Part shown: piece by piece, positions 56,701 through 64,000 of the stretch
How the letters are laid out: every line of letters starts with the position of its first letter
Numbering within the stretch: the first letter of the stretch is position 1
Assembly: GCA_009746045.1 (NCBI GenBank)
Contig: RPFO01000050.1
Location: 4,006,949 to 4,070,948, forward strand
From: Mesostigma viride
Taxonomy: Eukaryota; Streptophyta; Mesostigmatophyceae; Mesostigmatales; Mesostigmataceae
Length of the DNA: 64,000 nt
Reading direction: 5' to 3'
Notes under the pieces: model-generated
Seen by the model: only the letters and a program-made list of their open reading frames with translations
What the model was told of the DNA's origin: nothing
Database searches by the model: none
Translations under genes and position numbers: made by a program

Positions 56701-57159
56701 TGCCACACGGATGGATAGATATGCTACCTGCGGGCCTTGTGGCCCATGGCGGGATGTCCTAACTGCGGGATGTGTGGATACGCCGCAGGAGCCACCCATA
56801 TGACCACTACCTGATCATCTTTATTTCATGTGATGTAGACGCGGTGCAGCTCCCCATGATACGCCGCAGGAGCCACCAGGATGATCAATACCGAACCCAA
56901 CAAGGGGTGTTCTGTGTGGTGTGGCATATGGCGCAGGACCCAACGATATCGAACACAATACCAAAGAGGACCTAGCTAAAAGGGGTCATTTCTATGTTGC
57001 ATGGAACGTGGCCCAGGTCCCAACATCGCCAAGCAGAGCACCCACGGGTTCACCCACGGCATGTTTGTGCGGCTGCCCTCGACCGCCGCGCTCGCCGACT
57101 TCTACCGCCTGCCGTCCCAGCGGAAGACGTTTGAGGACTACGTGCTGCCGTTTGTGGAG
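50727..57159 (+). CDS. Dabb-domain (stress-response A/B barrel) protein, 3' end not found
   Basis: Exons: 50727-51013 (ATG, transit-peptide-like, Ser/Arg/Leu-rich, 95 codons), 55912-56039, 57017-57159. Exon 1 ends in phase 2 (AT|GTAAGC) and exon 2 takes exactly one base, which supports joining them although the link is inferred. Exons 2-3 give PVLEHVVLLRVRASTSPEDE, LSLTIGPNIAKQSTHGFTHG and KTFEDYVLPFVE: the beta-alpha-beta-beta Dabb fold with its conserved HVVL, TxG, THG and YVLP motifs, also found in plant HS1/POP3 antimicrobial and stress proteins. The final strand (normally D-x-x-x-x-D) is missing: no convincing last exon is seen before the retrotransposon at 58029. Exons 2 and 3 have in-intron copies of their ends. 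Confidence 0.78.
51585..55292. repeat. 3.7-kb minisatellite, 26/27-bp unit, in Dabb intron 1
   Basis: About 138 units of ccatcccatatccccattag + cagtttt. Variants: cggt/cagt, atat/atgt/agat, tag/cag/taa, and a 26-bp form (ccc for cccc). Higher-order order is visible: blocks of several units recur (52741-52890 resembles 53331-53480; 52890-53110 recurs near 53470-53560). The 27-bp unit is nine codons, so long Gly-Trp-Lys-Thr frames appear on the minus strand, but the 26-bp units break every one. Confidence 0.95.
55293..55911 (+). other. Dabb intron 1, 3' part
   Basis: Unique sequence with short direct repeats near its end: gctggagcatgtc at 55790-55800 foreshadows the start of exon 2 (ctggagcatgtcg, 55919-55931), and ccatgacatg words fill 55850-55900. 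No other exon is recognised. Confidence 0.5.
55979..56147 (+). repeat. 78-bp tandem repeat over Dabb exon 2 donor
   Basis: The last 60 bp of exon 2 plus the first 18 bp of intron 2 are duplicated in tandem with one change (56059-56136), followed by a partial third unit. The 78-bp period keeps the reading frame, so three identical GTGAGC donors are reachable in frame. Confidence 0.92.
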
Positions 57160-57305
57160 GTAGGGGATTTGGGAGGACCCGGAGTGTGTGTTTCATCGTT
57201 GTAATACGCCTTTGCGCTGCCGTTTGTGGAGGTATGGGAAGGGAGGACACGGAGTACGTTTTGCCACAACAGTTTGTTTTCGTGCCGCTGTTTGTGGAGG
57301 TAGCT
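57140..57305 (+). repeat. Three copies of Dabb exon 3 donor
   Basis: gtgctgccgtttgtggaggt (57142) recurs at 57214 (gcgctgccgtttgtggaggt) and 57282 (gtgccgctgtttgtggaggt), about 70 bp apart; all three keep GAG|GT. Confidence 0.85.
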
Positions 57306-57527
57306 AAACGGGCTCTCTATGTTGTCAGGGAGTTAGAGAATGAGGGGGGGGCGGGGGGAAGGGGGGGGGGCAGGGGGGGGGGCGGTGATCATCTGCTGCA
57401 TGTTGTTCTGATTTGGCACGCCGCAAAGGTGAAAACCATTTGCGTTCAGTGCCGTATAGAGTCATGCAGAGGCCTCCACGGGTAAGACGGGGGCTGGGAG
57501 AATAGTTTAGTGCGGCCTGAACCTCAG

Positions 57528-57790
57528 TACTTTCGCAGTATTTTCGCAGTATTTTCGCAGTATTTTCGCAGTATTTTCGCAGTATTTTCGCAGTATTTTC
57601 GCAGTATTTTCGCAGTATTTTCGCAGTATTTTCGCAGTATTTTTGCAGTATTTTTGCAGTATTTTTGCAGTATTTTTGCAGTATTTTTGCAGTACTTTCG
57701 CAGTACCTTCGTAGTACTTTCGCAGCATTTTTGCAGTACTTTCGCGGTGCCTTCGCAGTATTTTTGCAGTATTTTCTCAGTGTTTTCTCT
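57528..57790 (+). repeat. 11-bp minisatellite (ttttcgcagta)
   Basis: About 23 units of ttttcgcagta, with tttttgcagta and diverged variants towards 57790. A G-rich tract (57342-57385) precedes it. It may be within an intron of the Dabb gene. Confidence 0.9.
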
Positions 57791-58023
57791 GTATTTTCGC
57801 AGTAGTTTCGCGGTATGTTCGCAGTAATCTCGCGGTGATTTTGTAGTATATTTGCATTGCTTGTGTGGATAATGAGGGAAAATGCAAACAAGTAAACAAG
57901 CAGTCAATGGTGAGGCGAAACATGAGGCAATAGGCAGGCTCACTTCCGCCGGGGTGGCACGAATGCTCGTGGATACCTTGGTTGCTAGCTTGCATTTGCC
58001 CGCGTGTACAGTTCTTGGTAGAG

Positions 58024-58028
58024 TACAG
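58024..58028. other. Target-site duplication, left (TACAG)
   Basis: TACAG immediately left of the retrotransposon array; the same five bases follow it at 63848-63852. Confidence 0.85.
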
Positions 58029-58847
58029 TGTCAGCCGTAGTGGGCCAAGGCAGTCCCGGCACTAGTTTTTTGGCTGACAGTTAGCCGAATTAGTGGGACG
58101 ACACTAATGTATTTTTCCAGGCTATTTAATTCGTGCTACGAATTTTTAGTGCTGCGTTTCAGGTCCGAGATGCTATACGGACCACTATACTAGACTCTTT
58201 GTGGTTATTTTCAGGGTCGAGATGCTGTGTGAAATGTTACGAGATATTCTAGTGCCCATGATACTGTGAGGGCTTCGTATCTGTTAGTTCGACGGAATCT
58301 TTTAGTCCGCTTGTCTGTCTATGCGACTTTTGGACTTGTGCGTTTTTCCGCCGTTTGTGTCTCAGACTACTAGCCGTTGTGATGCTAAAAGGGATCCGCG
58401 CTTCGCGCAGTACTTTAGACTGTACCGTTCGAGAAAAGTGTACCTCTGTGTAGGCGCGTTGCGCCACACCTCCTATGTTTGATGCTGCCTTGGAGGCGCT
58501 GCGACTTTGCTCCAGCATGTCATACATTGCATTCTACTAGTCCTGATTTTGGTACGCCGCGCCACCTACCAGTGTGAGCGCCGGCACTTGTGGTGGCTCA
58601 CACTTATGTTGTATGAGCCGTAAGATTTTTATATCGACGGTCAAAAGTGCTCAGCCGCCACACATGACCTAGGACAAAAGTGATGCACCTGTGCACGATG
58701 CTCCAGTTCTCACGTAATTTATACCACTGGACTCCAGCCATGGAGTCTGGGGTGTGTGGGGCTCGGAACAATTGAAAGTAATGTGTTTTTAATACGACAT
58801 TCTTATAATTGGAAAGATCGTTCCTCCAATACCTTAATTGTTCAACA
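58029..58847 (+). mobile_element. LTR in inverted orientation, 819 bp
   Basis: Complete reverse complement of the LTR at 63029-63847 (starts tgtcagccgtagtgggcc, ends ttcaaca). It faces opposite to the two internal regions it precedes. Confidence 0.9.
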
Positions 58848-58886
58848 TGTTAGTGCCGGGACTGCCTTGGCCCACTACGGCTGACA
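58848..58886 (-). mobile_element. Deleted LTR remnant, 39 bp
   Basis: The first 3-4 bases (tgtt) and last ~35 bases (agtgccgggactgccttggc ... ggctgaca) of an LTR with its middle missing. It is the expected position of the 3' LTR of the first gag unit. Confidence 0.85.
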
Positions 58887-58974
58887 CCCCCCTTAGTGGG
58901 ACAAGTTGGAAACAATGACTCGAAAAGGTATGGTGGCCAGGGCGCCCCTGGAGCAACGCACCACTAAACAAATA

Positions 58975-59862
58975 CTACAGTTGGTCAGCGGGAGCCTCCA
59001 CGACAGTGTGGAAAACAAAACCAGGGGGCACCTCCAGTGCCTCCTGCTGATCAGGAGTGGACGTCAAGTTGGCCTGCGTCTTGGCCTCTCCGTCCTTTCC
59101 CCCCTTGCGGAGATGAGGGTGCTTCTTGAAACAGTTTGCCACCTTGTGGCCAGGCTTACCACAGTGGTGACATTTCCCCCGCCGATCATCCACCCCCATG
59201 GTGGCGAAAGCCCCCAGGATCCCCGTGGGGTCAGTGGCAGCAGAGCTGCTGCCCCCCTTGGCGGCTTTGAGAACAGCCGCTTGTGCATTCAGGCTGTCCT
59301 CCACCCTCAGTACTCGAGCCTTGTAATCGGCCCAGGACATATCGTGCACCTTGATGTCCTGTCCAGCCATCACAGCTCGGATACTAGCCGGCATCACGTC
59401 ATGAGTAGACAAAACAAGGTCCAGGTCAGCGAAATTGCCTCCCAGGGACTCATACTCGTCGCGTGTGTACTCCCTGGCCACAAGGACTGGCCGGAGAGGT
59501 TTCTCCGTGACAGGATCCCTGGATGTCAGCTTCTGCCGCAGCTCCATGCGATACGTCTCCGTAGTCTTGTCCTTGCCGTAGCGGTCTGTAAGAATGGCCC
59601 ACGCCTCCTGAGAGGTGTCCGCCCGCTTGATGAGTAACAGAGCGGAGCCATCCAGAAACGTGCTCATGGCAGACAACACCGCTGCATCCTTCTTTGCATC
59701 GGTGACATCACCAGTCAAAACCCCCTGCAACTCATGCGCCTTCAAGAGACGCTGAAACCTGATAATAGTTGTGTCCCACTTCCCCACGTCTGATCCATCA
59801 AAAGTGGGAATGTTCTTGGCGTTGGAAATAACAGATTGTGTATTGGTCATATTCCCAGACAT
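58975..59862 (-). CDS. gag: Copia-type Gag protein (copy 1)
   Basis: 295 aa from the first ATG (59862). The N-terminal half resembles the UBN2/DUF4219 Gag region of Ty1/copia elements (FDGSDVGKWDTTIIRFQRLL; EAWAILTDRYGKD; YESLGGNFADL), and a CCHC zinc knuckle CHHCGKPGHKVANC lies near residue 235. A basic stretch (KKHPHLRKGGKDG) follows. Gag would coat the element RNA. No protease, integrase or RT follows, so it must use enzymes of another element. Confidence 0.85.
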   Translation of the reverse strand: MSGNMTNTQSVISNAKNIPTFDGSDVGKWDTTIIRFQRLLKAHELQGVLTGDVTDAKKDAAVLSAMSTFLDGSALLLIKRADTSQEAWAILTDRYGKDKTTETYRMELRQKLTSRDPVTEKPLRPVLVAREYTRDEYESLGGNFADLDLVLSTHDVMPASIRAVMAGQDIKVHDMSWADYKARVLRVEDSLNAQAAVLKAAKGGSSSAATDPTGILGAFATMGVDDRRGKCHHCGKPGHKVANCFKKHPHLRKGGKDGEAKTQANLTSTPDQQEALEVPPGFVFHTVVEAPADQL

Positions 59863-59898
59863 TTTCAAACCTACTCAGGATGGTCGCACCAATCACTG

Positions 59899-60177
59899 TC
59901 ACTCCTCACCAGTAGGACGAACTGTAGGATTCTCAGGAACTATTGTGGACTCCTCAGGGATGAGCTGGTCTAAAAATTCCGCCAAACGGCGCAGAGTTCG
60001 AGGGGTGCACACGATCTCCCAATTAAAACTGGTGCCCCTATACTGTACTTCCACAGATGCTCTGTTCGGAGAAGGGGACACCCCCTGATGGCCGGTGTTG
60101 TAATCAGGATCCGGAATGACAATAGGATCTCCAGCAGATCTGGGACACCACAGAGCAGTGGTCAAATCTCTTTGCAT
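59899..60177 (-). CDS. Upstream ORF in retrotransposon leader (copy 1)
   Basis: 92 codons from the ATG at 60177, between the primer-binding site and gag, ending 37 bp before gag. Proline- and Thr/Glu-rich with no known domain. It is conserved only because the two copies are young; it may be non-coding leader. Confidence 0.35.
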   Translation of the reverse strand: MQRDLTTALWCPRSAGDPIVIPDPDYNTGHQGVSPSPNRASVEVQYRGTSFNWEIVCTPRTLRRLAEFLDQLIPEESTIVPENPTVRPTGEE

Positions 60178-60548
60178 AGACAAGTTTCTCCCCACTGAAA
60201 AATGTTGCAGAAAAACCAGATTTTTACTGCCCAGGAAGAACAGAAAAACGTTTTCTCCAAAGGAAAACGTCTCCACAGGAAAGATTCTTCAAGAATAAAG
60301 ACAACCTTCCCAATACTCAAGTGGCCCTTATGCCAAGGGTCTTACACTTTCAGCAGAACACTGCAGTTCCCTCAAGAAGAACACCTCCCACAAATTGGGT
60401 GGCCCGATTTCAACAAGAAGAAGCGAAAAAGGCGCATCCAACGACTGCAATGTAGATGTGGGGCGTCCCCCTCACAGTCTTGGACAAGGTGAAGTGTATG
60501 AAGCTTGGCTTCACCAGATTTTGCCTGTCACTTTCTGGCTCGATAACA

Positions 60549-61366
60549 TGTTGAACAATTAAGGTATTGGAGGAACGATCTTTCCAATTATAAGAATGTC
60601 GTATTAAAAACACATTACTTTCAATTGTTCCGAGCCCCACACACCCCAGACTCCATGGCTGGAGTCCAGTGGTATAAATTACGTGAGAACTGGAGCATCG
60701 TGCACAGGTGCATCACTTTTGTCCTAGGTCATGTGTGGCGGCTGAGCACTTTTGACCGTCGATATAAAAATCTTACGGCTCATACAACATAAGTGTGAGC
60801 CACCACAAGTGCCGGCGCTCACACTGGTAGGTGGCGCGGCGTACCAAAATCAGGACTAGTAGAATGCAATGTATGACATGCTGGAGCAAAGTCGCAGCGC
60901 CTCCAAGGCAGCATCAAACATAGGAGGTGTGGCGCAACGCGCCTACACAGAGGTACACTTTTCTCGAACGGTACAGTCTAAGTACTGCGCGAAGCGCGGA
61001 TCCCTTTTAGCATCACAACGGCTAGTAGTCTGAGACACAAACGGCGGAAAAACGCACAAGTCCAAAAGTCGCATAGACAGACAAGCGGACTAAAAGATTC
61101 CGTCGAACTAACAGATACGAAGCCCTCACAGTATCATGGGCACTAGAATATCTCGTAACATTTCACATAGCATCTCGACCCTGAAAATAACCACAAAGAG
61201 TCTAGTATAGTGGTCCGTATAGCATCTCGGACCTGAAACGCAGCACTAAAAATTCGTAGCACGAATTAAATAGCCTGGAAAAATACATTAGTGTCGTCCC
61301 ACTAATTCGGCTAACTGTCAGCCAAAAAACTAGTGCCGGGACTGCCTTGGCCCACTACGGCTGACA
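60549..61366 (-). mobile_element. Shared central LTR, 818 bp
   Basis: Same sequence as 63029-63847 with one base deleted near 60982. It serves as 5' LTR of unit 1 and 3' LTR of unit 2 (tandem LTR-int-LTR-int-LTR). Confidence 0.92.
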
Positions 61367-61454
61367 CCCCCCTTAGTGGGACAAGCTGGAAACAATGACT
61401 CGAAAAGGTATGGTGGCCAGGGCGCCCCTGGAGCAACGCACCACTAAACAAATA

Positions 61455-62342
61455 CTACAGTTGGTCAGCGGGAGCCTCCACGACAGTGTGGAAAACAAAA
61501 CCAGGGGGCACCTCCAGTGCCTCCTGCTGATCAGGAGTGGACGTCAAGTTGGCCTGCGTCTTGGCCTCTCCGTCCTTTCCCCCCTTGCGGAGATGAGGGT
61601 GCTTCTTGAAACAGTTTGCCACCTTGTGGCCAGGCTTACCACAGTGGTGACATTTCCCCCGCCGATCATCCACCCCCATGGTGGCGAAAGCCCCCAGGAT
61701 CCCCGTGGGGTCAGTGGCAGCAGAGCTGCTGCCCCCCTTGGCGGCTTTGAGAACAGCCGCTTGTGCATTCAGGCTGTCCTCCACCCTCAGTACTCGAGCC
61801 TTGTAATCGGCCCAGGACATATCGTGCACCTTGATGTCCTGTCCAGCCATCACAGCTCGGATACTAGCCGGCATCACGTCATGAGTAGACAAAACAAGGT
61901 CCAGGTCAGCGAAATTGCCTCCCAGGGACTCATACTCGTCGCGTGTGTACTCCCTGGCCACAAGGACTGGCCGGAGAGGTTTCTCCGTGACAGGATCCCT
62001 GGATGTCAGCTTCTGCCGCAGCTCCATGCGATACGTCTCCGTAGTCTTGTCCTTGCCGTAGCGGTCTGTAAGAATGGCCCACGCCTCCTGAGAGGTGTCC
62101 GCCCGCTTGATGAGTAACAGAGCGGAGCCATCCAGAAACGTGCTCATGGCAGACAACACCGCTGCATCCTTCTTTGCATCGGTGACATCACCAGTCAAAA
62201 CCCCCTGCAACTCATGCGCCTTCAAGAGACGCTGAAACCTGATAATAGTTGTGTCCCACTTCCCCACGTCTGATCCATCAAAAGTGGGAATGTTCTTGGC
62301 GTTGGAAATAACAGATTGTGTATTGGTCATATTCCCAGACAT
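61455..62342 (-). CDS. gag: Copia-type Gag protein (copy 2)
   Basis: Same 295-aa product as copy 1, with start codon at 62342 and the CCHC knuckle intact. The frame is unbroken in both copies, which suggests that Gag was under selection until recently. Confidence 0.85.
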   Translation of the reverse strand: MSGNMTNTQSVISNAKNIPTFDGSDVGKWDTTIIRFQRLLKAHELQGVLTGDVTDAKKDAAVLSAMSTFLDGSALLLIKRADTSQEAWAILTDRYGKDKTTETYRMELRQKLTSRDPVTEKPLRPVLVAREYTRDEYESLGGNFADLDLVLSTHDVMPASIRAVMAGQDIKVHDMSWADYKARVLRVEDSLNAQAAVLKAAKGGSSSAATDPTGILGAFATMGVDDRRGKCHHCGKPGHKVANCFKKHPHLRKGGKDGEAKTQANLTSTPDQQEALEVPPGFVFHTVVEAPADQL

Positions 62343-62378
62343 TTTCAAACCTACTCAGGATGGTCGCACCAATCACTG

Positions 62379-62657
62379 TCACTCCTCACCAGTAGGACGA
62401 ACTGTAGGATTCTCAGGAACTATTGTGGACTCCTCAGGGATGAGCTGGTCTAAAAATTCCGCCAAACGGCGCAGAGTTCGAGGGGTGCACACGATCTCCC
62501 AATTAAAACTGGTGCCCCTATACTGTACTTCCACAGATGCTCTGTTCGGAGAAGGGGACACCCCCTGATGGCCGGTGTTGTAATCAGGATCCGGAATGAC
62601 AATAGGATCTCCAGCAGATCTGGGACACCACAGAGCAGTGGTCAAATCTCTTTGCAT
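62379..62657 (-). CDS. Upstream ORF in retrotransposon leader (copy 2)
   Basis: Identical counterpart of the 59899-60177 frame; same reservations. Confidence 0.35.
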   Translation of the reverse strand: MQRDLTTALWCPRSAGDPIVIPDPDYNTGHQGVSPSPNRASVEVQYRGTSFNWEIVCTPRTLRRLAEFLDQLIPEESTIVPENPTVRPTGEE

Positions 62658-63028
62658 AGACAAGTTTCTCCCCACTGAAAAATGTTGCAGAAAAACCAGA
62701 TTTTTACTGCCCAGGAAGAACAGAAAAACGTTTTCTCCAAAGGAAAACGTCTCCACAGGAAAGATTCTTCAAGAATAAAGACAACCTTCCCAATACTCAA
62801 GTGGCCCTTATGCCAAGGGTCTTACACTTTCAGCAGAACACTGCAGTTCCCTCAAGAAGAACACCTCCCACAAATTGGGTGGCCCGATTTCAACAAGAAG
62901 AAGCGAAAAAGGCGCATCCAACGACTGCAATGTAGATGTGGGGCGTCCCCCTCACAGTCTTGGACAAGGTGAAGTGTATGAAGCTTGGCTTCACCAGATT
63001 TTGCCTGTCACTTTCTGGCTCGATACCA

Positions 63029-63847
63029 TGTTGAACAATTAAGGTATTGGAGGAACGATCTTTCCAATTATAAGAATGTCGTATTAAAAACACATTACTT
63101 TCAATTGTTCCGAGCCCCACACACCCCAGACTCCATGGCTGGAGTCCAGTGGTATAAATTACGTGAGAACTGGAGCATCGTGCACAGGTGCATCACTTTT
63201 GTCCTAGGTCATGTGTGGCGGCTGAGCACTTTTGACCGTCGATATAAAAATCTTACGGCTCATACAACATAAGTGTGAGCCACCACAAGTGCCGGCGCTC
63301 ACACTGGTAGGTGGCGCGGCGTACCAAAATCAGGACTAGTAGAATGCAATGTATGACATGCTGGAGCAAAGTCGCAGCGCCTCCAAGGCAGCATCAAACA
63401 TAGGAGGTGTGGCGCAACGCGCCTACACAGAGGTACACTTTTCTCGAACGGTACAGTCTAAAGTACTGCGCGAAGCGCGGATCCCTTTTAGCATCACAAC
63501 GGCTAGTAGTCTGAGACACAAACGGCGGAAAAACGCACAAGTCCAAAAGTCGCATAGACAGACAAGCGGACTAAAAGATTCCGTCGAACTAACAGATACG
63601 AAGCCCTCACAGTATCATGGGCACTAGAATATCTCGTAACATTTCACATAGCATCTCGACCCTGAAAATAACCACAAAGAGTCTAGTATAGTGGTCCGTA
63701 TAGCATCTCGGACCTGAAACGCAGCACTAAAAATTCGTAGCACGAATTAAATAGCCTGGAAAAATACATTAGTGTCGTCCCACTAATTCGGCTAACTGTC
63801 AGCCAAAAAACTAGTGCCGGGACTGCCTTGGCCCACTACGGCTGACA
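63029..63847 (-). mobile_element. Right LTR, 819 bp
   Basis: On the minus strand it starts TGTCAGCC at 63847 and ends TTCAACA at 63029, directly next to the primer-binding site, so it is the 5' LTR of unit 2. TACAG follows at 63848. Confidence 0.93.
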
Positions 63848-63852
63848 TACAG

Positions 63853-64000
63853 CTTTAGCACAGCTTCCGTCGCCTAAGGCCATAGATAGCAATGGCTCGT
63901 TGTTTCGATGCCCTGATCATACCTGCTGTCTTTTTTGCCTTGACAACTGCACGGTGGCTCGCACGTGGGCTCGTGCCTGCTGGTTATCTCATGGATTCAT
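63853..64000. other. Flank of the retrotransposon array
   Basis: Unique sequence to the window end; no exon recognised, including no candidate for the last Dabb exon. Confidence 0.4.

Larger units (their letters stand above)
58887..60548 (-). mobile_element. Gag-only LTR retrotransposon, internal region 1
   Basis: 1662 bp bounded by a polypurine tract (CTAAGGGGGG on the minus strand, 58896-58887) and a primer-binding site (60548-60537, TGTTATCGAGCC, one base changed from the other copy). It contains gag only. Nearly identical to 61367-63028. Confidence 0.9.
61367..63028 (-). mobile_element. Gag-only LTR retrotransposon, internal region 2
   Basis: Same 1662-bp unit. Primer-binding site TGGTATCGAGCC (63028-63017), like the start of the usual tRNA-Met site TGGTATCAGAGC. 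Polypurine tract 61376-61367. Only two differences from unit 1 were noticed by eye (about 61385 and 63027). Confidence 0.92.

Noticed and set aside
58906-59637. 243-codon plus-strand frame in the retrotransposon (also at 61395-62117)
   Set aside because: Antisense shadow of gag; no domain and no support.

Overview
This is nuclear DNA from a eukaryote of the green-plant lineage. Four of the six host genes are typical plant or plastid genes, all are split by GT-AG introns, and the rest is retrotransposons, DNA transposons and very abundant minisatellites. A streptophyte or other green alga fits best; the species cannot be fixed from the sequence. Nothing bacterial or organellar is encoded.

Host genes, reconstructed by joining exons whose splice phases agree: a plant-type gamma-glutamyl hydrolase (minus, 11885-6641, 5 exons, 377 aa); the GatA subunit of the organellar Glu-tRNA(Gln) amidotransferase (plus, 12620-19451, 6 exons, 562 aa); an MGD1-type monogalactosyldiacylglycerol synthase (minus, 28474-21840, 8 exons, 547 aa); the ubiquitin-like modifier UFM1 (plus, 31914-35647, 4 exons, 95 aa); a progesterone 5-beta-reductase/iridoid synthase-like (PRISE) reductase (minus, 50045-43968, 6 exons, 380 aa); and the 5' part of a Dabb (stress-response A/B barrel) protein gene (plus, 50727 to at least 57159). 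GGH/GatA and PRISE/Dabb are head-to-head pairs about 0.7 kb apart. GatA and MGD converge, as do UFM1 and PRISE. The genes do not form one pathway; GatA and MGD are organelle functions.

Mobile DNA: 1-6.66 kb holds LINE pieces (ORF1 remnants and 3' ends, apparently without ORF2) and short repeats with (TTAA)n tails. 29.09-30.53 kb is a hAT-like non-autonomous element. 36.5-42.2 kb is a nearly complete but broken LINE (ORF1, endonuclease, reverse transcriptase) whose RT is split by a 493-bp inverted-repeat element with a CTTT target duplication. 58029-63847 is a recent gag-only LTR retrotransposon array with an abnormal end structure. Introns carry large tandem arrays, including a 3.7-kb array of a 26/27-bp unit in the Dabb intron.

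The most unusual signal is recurrent. At about ten exon edges in five genes, the last or first roughly 15-60 bp of an exon, together with its splice site, is repeated once to several times in the neighbouring intron, or in the 3' flank for the MGD stop codon. I call these exon-edge echoes and report them one by one.
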